DNA from: Sclerurus mexicanus
Taxonomy: Eukaryota > Chordata > Aves > Passeriformes > Furnariidae
Reading direction: 5' to 3'
Length of the DNA stretch: 64,000 nucleotides
Assembly: GCA_013396755.1 (NCBI GenBank)
Contig: VWZF01004016.1
Coordinates: 598 to 64,597, forward strand
Positions 26,601 to 38,003 of the stretch are shown piece by piece. The notes beneath the pieces are model-generated. The model saw only the letters and a list, made by a program, of their open reading frames with translations. It was not told where the DNA came from and did not search any database. Position 1 is the stretch's first letter; the number at the start of each line of letters is the position of its first letter. Position numbers and translations under genes: made by a program.

Positions 26601-29600
26601 ACAAATTTCCCCACCGTTACTTGAGAAACATGAATGTATAAAGCCAGTTATTTGTTTAGTTCTTACGTCTAGGGCACAACTTCCTATCCTCAAATGTTAA
26701 AGCATAGTGCAGTATGAGTTTCTGAATACCATATTTTATGTGGTATGCACATTTTACTTTTCTGTCTAGTTCATCTTATAGATGAGGTCCATCTGTGTGT
26801 CCAGATGTGGACACATGTCTGCAAGATCCTTGCTCTTTTTTCTTTTCTTGGAAGGGGGAAATACGGGGAAATAAGTGCAAGGTTTCATATGGGCCATTTC
26901 CTGCCTTAGTCTCCCTTGGGACATGAACAACACCCTTTCTTCTTTATCCTTCTGCTATTGACAGGGGGTGGTGCTCTTGCCTCTCCATCACAAGGTCCAA
27001 ACTTTTAGGTATCCCCCTGTGCTTGTCACATGAACAGTTGAACTCCATCAAGCATGGCCATGAATAGCAGCTTTTCAGTCTAGAAGTGCAGCGCACATTC
27101 ATTGGCAACATCCGCATTTCCGTGTGAGCACGTCTGTGTTCCTCTCACTGAACATCATGACCATAACGTGGTAATGCTTTGGTAGAGACCTGTCACCTGC
27201 TGGAGGAGAGGATGTAGCAGGTTGGCAGGAGCCCCCATTAAAAGTGCTGCGACCTCATTCATTCACTCACTGAGACAGCCCCATGCAGAAGTGGCCTGCT
27301 GTCCTGAACATGTGTTTTTTGTAAATAGGGATTTTTCCTTCCATATGTGAAGTTGCAAAAGACATGTCTGTGTCTTTTTGGAGAAAGGAGATAATACTTC
27401 TGTCTGCTTGTGACATAGTATTTTTACTGACTGATGACTTTAGTGATTGATTAAGATTCCATATCTGGACTTGGGCTTGCAGATAGGAGGTAAAGGAGTA
27501 ATAATGCTGTTCTTAAAGACATTGCTCAGTGCTGGTGAAACTGGTCTTCATCCAGCCCTGTAAACATTCTTGGATCCCTCTTGGCCAGGCTCTCTTTTGC
27601 AGTGAGCTGAACTCCTGTAAACATTCTTAAATTGGTTCTGGTTGCAATACTTTTAGGGACTTTAGCCCATACTGCCTTGCTGCCTGTGACTCTGTGAAGA
27701 AATATGAAAAGAGCAGAAGGTAGCAAGAAGAGCAGGGTGGGAAAAGAGGGAGGAGGAAACTTGGTGAGAGACTTTGCAAAGTAGTAGTTACAGTTCCTGT
27801 AAGCTGTACTAAAGAGAGGGCTGGATCTATGTTAGTGCTGTGCCATTTTGGCAGCTGTGTTATAAAGGACTTTGTTGTTGTTGCTGTAATTACAAGTGCT
27901 GGAGAGCGTGCCTCTGGTCGTAAAGACACGCTTTCAAAGTTTTAGGAGTGGTAGTACTTGGGTTGTTGTGCAGCCCGCACCGCTGATACCATAGCATCCA
28001 GTGCTGGCAAACACGTTTTTGTATTGTTTGTAGCTAGTACTTTATCAAATATTTTCCTCAGAGTGAGAGGCGACATGTGTATTATTATAACATATTTATA
28101 AGGAAGCATTTTGTTTTTACCTTCTGTTTAAAGTACTCAGGAAAGCGTTTTTGAAAACTAAGTTCAAAAAAGCAGGAAATATTGCTTTTCTTTTGAATTC
28201 TCTAAAATATGTGTGCCAAATGGATAACATCAGCCTTACAGGATATAAGAATTAAAGTGAAATTTTAAAGGAAATCTGTTAATCTCTCTAGTCCCGTTCA
28301 GTTTCTCTCAGGATAACAGTTTTAGTCCTTCAGATGTAAAGTTTTCCTCATTAACTGGGTGAACTGTTAGTGCAGTGTTTGCAGTGGAATTCAGCAGTGT
28401 GGAGGGGAACTTGCATCCACTGGTAAGCACTGAAGGTACTTCCTGTGGTACATGTGAAGCGAACACATTCATTCCTTGTTATGACAGCACGATGGCCTAG
28501 TGCATTATTATGCGTATTGATTCTTGCCTGGATTTTTCACTTTGTATGGTAGAAAGCACGTGGCATGTTAATGGAATTCCATGTGTCATCTGTAAATGCT
28601 AGTACCCAAAAAGCATTTAATTTCAAAAGCTTTGCTTTTTCAAGACTGAAGTGCAAAAAAAACCCCAACAAAACCATTTCAGTATAAATTTGCTTTAGTT
28701 TACAAAGCGATCGTTTAATTAAAAACTGGAGGTTTAATATTAACAGTGACACGCGTGAACTGCTGCCATTTCAGACGTTCTGCTGTGGCAGCAGTGGTTG
28801 TAAACACAAAAGTGGCACAAAAGGGAGAGGATCATTGCTTCCAGAGAGAAGGCTGACAAGTATGTTAGGGAGAGATGAGGCAAGCTACTACTGAGCAGCA
28901 TCTAGCTTTGAGATAAGTTGAGATGGTAGAAAAACTGCTGGCTTGTGTTAGCGTTATTGACTTAAATGATTAAGAGGGGTTTGGGCTGTGGGTTTTTCGA
29001 TGCTTGCAGTAGGGTAGGCCTTTTTGTGGAATTCTCAGCTAAATCTGTGTAGTTCTTGTTGTGGGTCTACTAAGTCCAGGACAAATTTGTTCTGTAGCAG
29101 ATTGCTTCGAAGTTTTTGGAAAGTAAAAATAACACATTGTGAGAGTACTAACTTCTTGGAAGGTACAGGAAAACACTCAAACTTTTCATACTGTCCTCTG
29201 TCTGCATTTCATTATTTTATCACATTCTTTATTGTTAGATAAATGAGGTCCCAGTGAGTGAAAAGGGTGTGCAAGTCTCAGAGAACATAGACTGTGCACA
29301 GTCTCTGCACGGATCATTGAGTAAAAGTGGTGTGTGCATGGGGAAATGTTCAAGTTAAAATCTTTGTGTGCCCTTGAATTTTGTCCTTTATACCTTGTGA
29401 GGATTTTCATACCCAGGCATTGCTCTTACCTGTTTTTCTTGTTTTATCTTAAAGTAGTTTGGATTGTGAGTTATAAAGACAGCCTTTCAGTGCAAATTTT
29501 GAATGCAGTCTCTAGTTGTGTCAGTGTAGCTGCACTGTACCTGTTTGGAGTCTTGCACTGTCGTGTGATGTGTAGTTCATAACTCTGTCCATTTAAAATC

Positions 29601-30568
29601 ACAATTCAGTGCTCATGAACTCGGAGCTAAAAATCCATGTGTGTATTAACATATTACCATATTCTGGGTAAAATGCAAAAAAGTCTTTGGAGAAATGTAA
29701 GAAAATGTTCTCAAGAGTTTGCAGCCAATGTATTATGTCAGTACAAACATGTTGCTACAAAAATGCGTGTGGGTCCCATTTTTGCTGTGCGGTGCTTCCG
29801 CTGCTTTCGCTGAGTTTTCTGCAGCAGTGATGAGAAATGCCTCTTGAAGTGCTCAGCCAGCTTTCTTGCTTGAGCACCGTTTTTTGCCTTGTGGAACTAG
29901 ATTGCAAATAGTGAGTTTTTGGAAGGGCTTGATTTGGTGTGTGTTTTTTGTGTTTAGGCTTGTTTTTGTTTGGGCTTTTTTTTATATTTACATGTAGCAA
30001 AGCATTTGCAGAGTGTTCTCTATTGTAAGGCTTAAAATCAGTGGTGTGTGTGTTGGACATAAATAAGTGTTTAGTGTATCTTAAGTTTAGAAAAAAGTTC
30101 TGTTGGGTTTTTTGTTTCTGTGGAAGTGCTAGCTGCCATAAAAGTATTTTCATAACCAAACTGAGGAAATTTTGAGGAACAAAAATTTTAGGAAAAGTAG
30201 TAATTGTCTCAGAATAAATCAAATAGTAATCCCTATTTTTTTCCTACATAAACATTCCCTAGTTCAAATTATTACCTTTTATTGTTGTGTATGAGTAAAT
30301 ATCACAGTTATCTGAACCCAGTGTATACTATTGCTGAACCTGAACTTTGGAATGCTGTTTTTCATTGTGCTGATAACAATGCTCAGTTTTGTTCTTTGCT
30401 AAGTTGACTGAGTTTTCTGTGCCTTTGTGTGAGGATGCTCAGCTGAAGACGAATTCCTTAGGAATTGTTTCTTGATACCCTTAATCCCTAGTATATTCTG
30501 TATTGCTGGTTTATATATGCTAATATTTCAGAGAGATAAAAATACTTCATTGTTTTTGTTCTTTATAG
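23631..30568 (+). other. CLASP2 intron, 6938 bp
   Basis: Intron from GTGAGT to TTTATAG. It contains a CR1 3' fragment at 24097-24505. The rest is AT-rich sequence with short chance ORFs, including a Lys/Pro/Gln-rich minus-strand frame at 29755-30222 that comes from T/G-rich DNA. I see no gene. Confidence 0.87.
24097..24505 (+). mobile_element. CR1 LINE fragment, end of ORF2 and 3' UTR
   Basis: The series GCTGGAGCACCTCTCCTACG, AGACAGGCTGAGAGCTGGGG, then CAGCCTGGAGAAGAGAAGGC and later TTCTTTACTGTGAGGATGGT is the familiar CR1 text in plus orientation. A diverged tail (GAACTTGATGATCC) follows. It lacks the usual final repeats, so the very 3' end is decayed. Boundaries are approximate. Confidence 0.9.
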
Positions 30569-30639
30569 GTTGCAAACAATCTTTACAAAATTTGATGAAG
30601 TAAGAAACTCTGGAAATATGATTTTAAGCAGTGTCAGTG
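30569..30639 (+). CDS. CLASP2: CLASP2 coding exon, end of TOG1
   Basis: The acceptor is TTTATAG and the donor GTGAGT. It completes an Arg codon and reads LQTIFTKFDEVRNSGNMILS, then SVS plus one base. IF(T/A)KFDEV...SG.MI is the last TOG1 helix of both CLASPs. It ends in phase 1, which is the same phase as both alternative first exons downstream. That lets the shared exon at 48660 be used by all three isoforms. It covers visible residues 150-173. The human CLASP2 text is somewhat different here (Val-Cys-Lys near the end), so this is the least conserved of the TOG1 exons. Confidence 0.96.
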
Positions 30640-31364
30640 GTGAGTATGAAAGATCATATATTTATAATCATCTTTAATACAAGATAAATATTTAAATATT
30701 AGCATTGTTAACATGAGGTGGTTGAATAGAAACGTAAATGCTGAGAAAATGAGACACTCGGTGAAACAAGCTTATACTGTTTTAATGGAAGTATTTGCTG
30801 GACTGCTGTCAGAATAGAATTGGAAAAGGTGTTGAAGCTGCTTGGAAACAAGCAGTGACTATTTAACAAGTTACAGATGTGCTCAGTAGAGGATAGAAGA
30901 ATGCTGCAAAGTGTTCATGCGTGGGAAAAAAGATCAGATGAACCCTTATCCTATCTTACAGTATGTTTCTGAAAGAAAACGGTACTTTAGTGATGAGTAT
31001 GTTTGATCTCTTCTCAGTTAAGATGATGCATCATCGTTATAATACCTTGAGTTTTAAATTATAGAAACAAGTGACTGCAGCATTCAAAAAAAAGGCACTT
31101 ATGTGTTGAAGTTAAGATTCATTGAGGCTGAGTTCCTTTTTTTCAGTGTGTGTCAAGAAAAGAGAACCTCTTGTGCAGAGAATCCTTGTTGCTTCCTACT
31201 GCTTTTTTGATACAATATTTTACAGTATGAAAAAACAAAACCATCATTCCTTCTTTAAATTAAGAAAATCGTAACATAACAGCACAACAGGAGAGGTGTT
31301 TTGGCAGTGCCTTTAATACAATTGTTTTTGAAAGCTTCGTTGTCTTCTGTAAGGAATTAGTAGG

Positions 31365-31640
31365 TCACAGAATCACAGAATATACTGAGTTGGAAGGGAC
31401 CCACAAAGATCCCTGAAGTCCAACTCTTCACCCCGCACAGGACCATCCCAAAGAGTCACACCATGTGCCTCAGAGTGTCATCCAAACTCTTCTTGAACTC
31501 TGTGAGCCTTGGTGCTGTGACCACTTCCCTGGGGAGCCTGTTCCAGTGCCCACACCCTCTGGGTGAAGGAATCTTTCTCTAATACCCAACCTAAATCTCC
31601 CCTGACACAGCTTCAGGCCATTGCCTCGGTTCCTGTCGTA
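31365..31640 (-). mobile_element. CR1 LINE fragment, 3' end
   Basis: The plus strand begins TCACAGAATCACAGAATATA, then GAGTTGGAAGGGACCCACAA, and later GGGGAGCCTGTTCCAGTGCC. This is the reverse complement of a CR1 3' end, so the copy sits on the minus strand. It is 5'-truncated. Confidence 0.92.
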
Positions 31641-33176
31641 GATCTTGTTTTATAGGGGAGGGTTTTCTGATGTTCGTTTTTCATTCGAAGTAACTATGCT
31701 GTGGAGGCTCTGCTACATCTAAAATGTGTGACCGTGCAAGAGTAGAAATACTTTGAGGGATCCGTATGATTCCTTAAGGTACTCAAATTTTTGTTTTAAC
31801 TTCTCTCACCCTTTCCTTGTTAGTATGTAAACAGAAGGGACTGACGGTTCAAAGGAATGTGTTTTTATAACCTTTTCTTTGAGCTAGTAATAATTTCTGT
31901 GCTGCATTTTGCTTTGAAATAAAACATGGCTATTCTTGAACACTTAATACAAAAATTTCTTTGTAAGAATTAATGTTTTTAAGAAAGCAAGCATTCTAAT
32001 TTGGGGGAAAAATGTTTTACATAAATGTTTTGTTAGATTGTAAATTTACTCATTGTAAAAGGGTAAACCATTACCTTTTGCATTTAAAGTTAATACAGCT
32101 GCGTAGGTTTGAGAGGTTCACAGAAGCATTTTACATGGGTCTTTTTTCTCTTGGTAGTTCTCAGGAGAATGGAGAAGGTTACATGAGGCAATATAAGTGC
32201 ATTGAACTAATTTAAATATATGAAAACATATTTTCAAGATTGTTAACACAGTTAACACAGCACTTCGGTCCTTTTTGTCTCCATTTCAGAGAGTTCATAA
32301 AGCTTATTTTTAAGCCGATTTTATCTCTTGTAAAACACAGATGTTAATTCTGACCTGTGGCAGTATAAACCATGCATTTGTCTTGTAGGTGGCAATTTAT
32401 ATGCAAAATTACTATGATTCTGTTTTGGTACCATAGACAGAATCCCTCTTAATATGTTGTTTTCAGGATTTTTGCTTGAACCTAGTTCATCTGTTGCTTC
32501 CATCTAGGCAGTTTTTTAATGTTACTGAAAAGGTATTCTTCCATTGTTAGTGCTTTATCTTGGCTTTGTGCTTCATTATTCTCTGAAGGTCAGTTTGTGT
32601 TTACTGCTTGTAGAATGAAAGTTACTGTTGAATTCCTGTAGCCTTGTTAGCAACTTTTCCTTCAGGAGCTCTATCAAACATCTCTGGATAAAGGCCAGAT
32701 TTTAACGTGTAAATAAATCTGTTACAGCGTTGAGGATATTTTTGGTGCTTTGGATATTTTGTAGTAGGGTTTGGGAGGGTAGAGGGGAAATAGGGTTATG
32801 TTTCCAAAGTATGTGTGAGGGTGTGTGGAGAGGGCACAGAACTGTTCAACTGGCTTTAATATAATTAAACCCCATAGTGTGCCTTCCTCCCAGCAAAAGG
32901 AATGGCTTCCTGCCACCTGGGGTTAACTGTCCCAGGCAAGTTGACTGCACTTGATGGGAGTTCTCTTCGGTGTGGGATGGATGGGGAGGGATGGTCTTGC
33001 GAATACAACAGTGGAAAATGTCACCTCCTTCATAGTCCTGACACTGCTGTGGTAGTACATGTTTGGTGTGTTGACCTAGTTTCTGAGAACTCAGAGATGT
33101 GACTTCGGATTTTCTTATCAAATAATACTAATGTCAGTTGTTCAGTCTTTTTATTCAGTATGTACTTAGGAGGGAG

Positions 33177-33203
33177 AAAAAGAATAAAAAAAGAATAAAA
33201 AAG
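33177..33203. repeat. A-rich simple repeat (AAAAAAGAAT)n
   Basis: Short A-rich tandem run with AGAATAAAAA units. It has no further significance that I can see. Confidence 0.7.
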
Positions 33204-34729
33204 CTCACAGCTTTAAACAATTTGCATACAAAAATGTTTTCTGTAGTATTTTGATAATCGAAACAAGTACATATTTTAAAAAAATGTTTGTGCTAACCTA
33301 GTTTAACACTTGAGAGTTTCAGAAACATTGTGTTGGTATGCCTAGATGTGTGGGAGAAAAACAGGGAGGAGAGGAAAAGCTATCCTACCTGCAGTGTTAT
33401 GCACAGTGGTTGATTTAATGTCTTATCGCTGTGAGTGTGCTAGAAGGGATCTAGCGTGAACAGTCCCTTTAGTCCTGTGTTACCTTCTTCCTTGGCTGAA
33501 TCTGCTCCCTGATGGAACTGTAAAGAGGAGGAGGGGAACAAGTTGGCATTAGAGACTGACAGATCCTCTTGGAGGGTAGATGAGGTAAAAAGCACATTCA
33601 AACAAATATGGATGGAATAATTGGGGCAGGATGTAATAAGGAGTTTCAAAAGCCAGCAGATGAAAAGGCACCATGTCTAACAAGGGAACTGGGCAGGAGT
33701 GCTTTTGCTTGATGAGAATGACCTACAGCCTTAAATAATATCCCACTGCTAGCTTGCCTCTCGAACTGACCTTTGATTTTTTTTTTTTGTAATTATTTTC
33801 TGCCCATCTTCCTTTACCCTCAGATGTGCATAGTAAAACCAGAGATCATTTCTTTAATGTGAATTATGTGAATGAATGAATGAGCTGCTGCGTAAACTTT
33901 GGGATTTGTTCACATTCATAATGATGTTGCATATTAAGAGAACCATATCAGCATGTTTGCCTGTTAAGCAATATCTTATGCGTGCTGCTAGTTTTGCCCT
34001 TTCACTCCACGAGAAATATATGTAGCTCTCCAAACTGGAGAAGATTCTTTAAAGCACCTCCCCATTTTTCAGCAAATGAGTGTTCATTTCTATGGAAACA
34101 GAACTGGCAGCCAATCTCAGCACTGCAAAAGCACTTCTTTCTGCTGTCTGAGATTTGTAAATACTGTTTTTTCTAAGAGAATTTAAGCAGACTCCTGTAG
34201 CAGGTAGTAGTGTAATTTTTGAGACAGGGAATTAAGAGAAAAGTAGGAAAATGAGCTCTCTGCTGCATTCACCAGACAGAATGATTTGAGGTGAATATAA
34301 ATTGTACATCTCTATTCAACCCATGCAATTTTTCCAGTTTAATGTTTAATGGCTCCCAGGGTTGACTTTACAAACATGAAATGTGACAGGTAGGATATGT
34401 GATGTTAGTATCACGGTGTAGAGGAGCTGTGTTGTGGGTGATAAAGATACAGTTGAGATAAATGTTCTCCTAAAAAAAAAAGGGGGGCAAATAAAAATCC
34501 ATAGCATAAGTGTGTATCTGTTTTTCCACATTATGCTATTGTTTTTTATTTCCCTTTGCTGTTTTCCATTTGGAAATGTAGTTACTATGGAGACAGTGAC
34601 GACATACTCTAATAGAGCTCCCCAGTGCAGCACAACGTGAATATACATGGTTTGGGAGTACTGGTGATAGCTGCCATGATTATTTTATAGGGCTTTTTGC
34701 TGTGTGTGTTTCTTTTGCTCGTTTGATGC

Positions 34730-35060
34730 AGGTGGTCAAAAGGTAGCCACAGTTTTCAATTTAAGCTGCTATTCTTGCTGGTTTGTCATTTTAATTTATG
34801 GACTGATGAAATGTAATGGTCGGTTTAAGCCCATTTGGAAGTCAATGGATGATGCTTCCATTGATTTTTTAAGGAATTTGCATGAGTTTTTGGATTATTG
34901 CTGTGGGGAACGGTGGCTGCCTGGCTCCTGCAGATGGATGGTTCTCGCACACTGGGTAACTCTGTATGCCGCAGTCTGTCTGAATTTTAAACTTTTCAAT
35001 GGCCAAGACAAAGTAAATCGGTACTACTTACAATTATTTTTTTTAATCACTTCATTGGAT
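34730..35060. promoter_or_regulatory. AT-rich motif-dense element upstream of the gamma island
   Basis: The stretch holds an 8-bp perfect hairpin (TCAATGGA / TCCATTGA, 34842-34864) and an exact octamer ATTTGCAT (34876-34883), along with homeodomain-type TTTAATTTA and TAAA runs. It directly abuts the CpG island. A 129-codon ORF (34704-35093) runs through it, but its Cys/Trp-rich peptide has no recognisable family, so I do not call it coding. An enhancer-like conserved element is an inference only. Confidence 0.3.
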
Positions 35061-35422
35061 TGCGTTCTTTCTCCTTCTAGCGTGTCGCTGTAAAGCGCTG
35101 ATTGGAGGACAAGCTCATCAGGAGCTCTGGTTTTGGGTAGCCTGTCATCCCCATGGCCATCGCTGCCAACCCTTCCCTGGCGTGATGCGCGCTCTCTTCG
35201 GGAGCTCTTTCTCTTTGGGGTTCCCAGGGGGCTTCCAGACCAGCCTGCCGAAAACACCCAAAGAACCAGACAGCACCTTTCCCCAGCGGAGCTCTTTCCG
35301 ATCTCCTGGGGCTTTGTTGTTTTGGGTTATGTTAGTTCATTTCTGCGCTGTGCAATGCCCATCCTAACCAAGGCTGACGCTTCTCCTGCTTCATTTGGTG
35401 CGGCGGGGGCAAAGCCTCGCCC

Positions 35423-35666
35423 GTGGGGTTCGGGCTGTCCCCTTCCCCTTGTGGGGTTCGGGCTGTCCCCTTCCCCTTGTGGGGTTCGGGCTGTCCCCTT
35501 CCCCTTGTGGGGTTCGGGCTGTCCCCTTCCCCTCTGTGGGGTTCGGGCTGTCCCCTTCCCCTCTGTGGGGTTCGGGCTGTCCCCCCTTCCCCTCTGTGGG
35601 GTTCGGGCTGTCCCCCCTTCCCCTCTGTGGGGTTCGGGCTGTCCCCCCTTCCCCTCTGTGGGGTTC
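35423..35666. repeat. GC-rich minisatellite, 8.3 copies, unit 28 then 29 then 31 bp
   Basis: The unit starts GTGGGGTTCGGGCTGTCCCC. Units 1-3 are 28 bp (35423, 35451, 35479) and units 4-5 are 29 bp (35507, 35536, with an extra C). Units 6-8 are 31 bp (35565, 35596, 35627, with two more C), followed by a 9-bp partial unit. Neighbours are identical within each length class. The ordered change of length along the array shows how it grew: point insertion, then duplication of the changed unit. Each unit has G runs and C runs on the same strand. No stop codon occurs in any forward frame, which explains the repetitive Gly/Leu/Pro ORFs here. Confidence 0.95.
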
Positions 35667-35667
35667 N
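35667..35667. other. ambiguous base N
   Basis: The only N in the window, located between the minisatellite and the gamma start codon. It probably marks a collapsed or gap-filled end of the array, so the true copy number and the bases just before the ATG are uncertain. Confidence 0.85.
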
Positions 35668-35671
35668 CATG

Positions 35672-35687
35672 ATGGCCGTGGGGGACG
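35672..35687 (+). CDS. CLASP2: CLASP2 gamma-type alternative first coding exon (MAVGD)
   Basis: The sequence ATG GCC GTG GGG GAC G is followed by a perfect donor GTGAGT. Spliced to 48660 it gives MAVGD-DKSFDDEESVDG in frame. A short Met-Ala-x-Gly-Asp start joined to DKSFDDEE is how I remember the mammalian CLASP2 gamma N terminus. I chose the second of two adjacent ATGs (35669 and 35672) because it has A at -3 and G at +4, while the first has C at -3. The isoform lacks TOG1, so it has no alpha N-terminal domain. No in-frame stop separates the ATG from the minisatellite, so an N-terminal extension cannot be excluded from sequence alone. Confidence 0.85.
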
Positions 35688-38003
35688 GTGAGTGCGGGGC
35701 CGCTGCCCCGGGGGCTCCGGGGGCTCCGGGGGCTTGAACGCCCGGCTCTGGCCGCGGGTCGGTGTGCGGTGCGTTCAGCCCTCTCGGCCGTGTCAGCGCC
35801 ACCCCTGCGAGACGGGGCTCAATGTGCTGCACACTGCTCGGGACGCGAGCGTGTGTTCGTCTGCCCTGTTTTGTGGGGGAATTCATGCTCCTTCCGCGTA
35901 GCCATAAAGGGAGAGCCTCGCTGCTCGGGCGGGGGATGTATATTTAATAAAGACAGGGGACGTTCCTGCGTCTCCTCCGGTGCACAGTGTATTGTTACAC
36001 AAACCGATGGAAAGTAGGTCAGTAAAGCAGCGCGGACCGTGGTGTCGTTTCTGCATTAAAAACTGGACATACGTGTTACCTCTATCACACCTCTCGGTTT
36101 GCGTGACAGGGATGTTCCTTGAGCTTAACACCTTGATGGCTTACTGTGTGTGCATTGTTATTTTCAGAGAAATTAAGAAGCATTCACTGGACTTGCAGAA
36201 AGTTTAGGGATGTAGTAGGATAGCTGCGCTTTTGCAAGTGATTATATATAGCTTTAAATAATAATATAGACCACAGATTAAGGTTAAATCTTTTATCTGA
36301 ATTGGCTAAACCAGAGTTTTAAGAGTCCTGAGGGAGACCCTTTCTTAAGGCATCCTGAAGTGTATGTTTGTCACTTAGTTCTTTCCCATGCTGGAGACTG
36401 AAAGAGATAATGAGCGTGACCAGGGCAGTGAAATTACAGCTCGGCTGTACAATCTCAGTAAAATTTGGGCCGTTCTCTGATGTTTGTAATTTTGTGTCCT
36501 TTGCAAGGTGCAAGAGAAGTCATGGTCTTTATAGAACTGACTGTGTAGTAAGCTCACTCTTTTTGAGGTTTTTTTTCTCTTTCCAAAAATGTTTTCCTTC
36601 GTCTTTGTTACCTTCTTGTGAAGCAACGCAGTTCTCCGTGGTGTAAATATGGATTGTGGTAACTCGCAGATGAAGGGTGCAAGTTGTAGCATGTTGGGAA
36701 ATAACTGCATTCCCTAGGCAAAGCCATAGGATTTTTGTGGTTCTGTAATGGTCAAGGTTTATAAAGTGAGGGTGGTTGTGGAGCCCTCTTCTGTATAATG
36801 TAATTCGTCATTAACAAAGGCACTAAGAACAGAGTACTGTTCAGGCAGTCAGCTGACGTTCTGTGTAGGAGCTTTGAGCAATAATGCCAGATACAATTAA
36901 CAGTGTGTAGGATGATTATGTAGCTTTTGGTCTCTCTTAAAACTACTGCTTACCACACTTACAAGGAATTCAGTCTTCTGATGTTGTGTTATGAAACTGC
37001 TAGGGAAAACAAAACCTTAGTTCATGTTAAGAAAATTTTTTGATCTTTTTTCCTTAATTTAGTATAAGTTTTGCTGCCGTCCTGTACATCCTCCTAATAC
37101 ATGCACCATAGAAGAAGCAATGTTTTAAGGTTAGGGATTCTGCAGCCTTTGAGAACTATCTTCTTGACAAAATGTCACTTTGTTGTGGCCAGTAGGTATG
37201 TTTAACTTAGTATTTTTAAGATTAGGCTGAAGGCATCGTTCAGATACTTTGGAGAACAGATTTTATTTTACTTGTCTTATTTGGTTTGCTCACTTAATCA
37301 GCCTAGCTGTGTTACAAGATTGCAGAGTATGTTTGGAAATGCTACATGGAGGTGGTAATTTTGGTATTTTATCTTGAATGCAGGACACTGACTTACTGGA
37401 ACCTTTTGGATTTTTTTTTCTGTTTTCTTGAGCACAAGCAGAAATGTAAATAAAATGTGGTGCTTAGCAGTTGAATCTTAATCTGATTTCTCAAGTGAAG
37501 ATTAAAGGGAAGAGCCAGATTTTCTGTTTGCCCCCATGTTAACTGTCTCAAGCTCTCCAAGCTTTTGTTGGAAGAATGTAGAAGGGAAAAAAAAATAATA
37601 CTGTCCTTGTGGTCCAGCAAACAAATGGACCATAACTTCTACTGGTCTGAATGCATGCCAGGGGGAAAGCATGCGCTGTCTCAGTCTTAAAGGCATTTCA
37701 CATACTTGTGTGACTGTATGTCTGTGTTTGACCTGCAAGCTGTGTTCTGAGGCTGCTGAGGAAAACTAGTCAGGAGCCTCTCCTCGCTCTGGTCTCCTTG
37801 TTCCCTGGAGAGGAGAGTGCTTTTGTGCCGTGATCCGCTGGTAACCAGATTAGGCTGTTCAGGAGGTGGCTGTCAGAGCTGCCGTGCGGCACATCGCTTT
37901 GTGTGCTCTCTTCGGGGTTTGTAATTCACCCGCTTCCACCAGTGTTCCTCGCCTTGTCAGCCTGTGCTGTCTTTACTCTCCTATTGCATAGGTAAGGCAC
38001 TCG

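Larger units (their letters stand above)
35090..35900 (+). promoter_or_regulatory. CLASP2: CpG island, promoter of the CLASP2 gamma isoform
   Basis: GC- and CpG-rich DNA starts abruptly after an AT-rich run and surrounds the gamma first exon. An inverted CCAAT box (ATTGG) lies at 35101-35105. A minisatellite fills 35423-35666. After the exon, three 9-bp CGGGGGCTC repeats (35709-35735) and other G runs give strong G-quadruplex potential on the transcribed side of the donor. The transcription start cannot be placed from sequence. Confidence 0.75.

Noticed and set aside
29755..30222. 155-codon minus-strand ORF with Lys/Pro/Gln-rich middle
   Set aside because: Mirrors a T/G-rich low-complexity stretch on the plus strand. 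No family features.
34704..35093. 129-codon ORF as a hidden gene or exon
   Set aside because: No recognisable domain and no matching phase to neighbouring exons. Kept only as a possible non-coding element.
35423..35666. CRISPR-like array
   Set aside because: The units are contiguous with no unique spacers, in a vertebrate genome. It is a minisatellite.
35133..35886. Repetitive Gly/Leu/Pro ORFs of 98-184 codons on both strands
   Set aside because: They are translations of the minisatellite, which has no stop in several frames. Unit lengths are not multiples of three, so no stable protein repeat is encoded.
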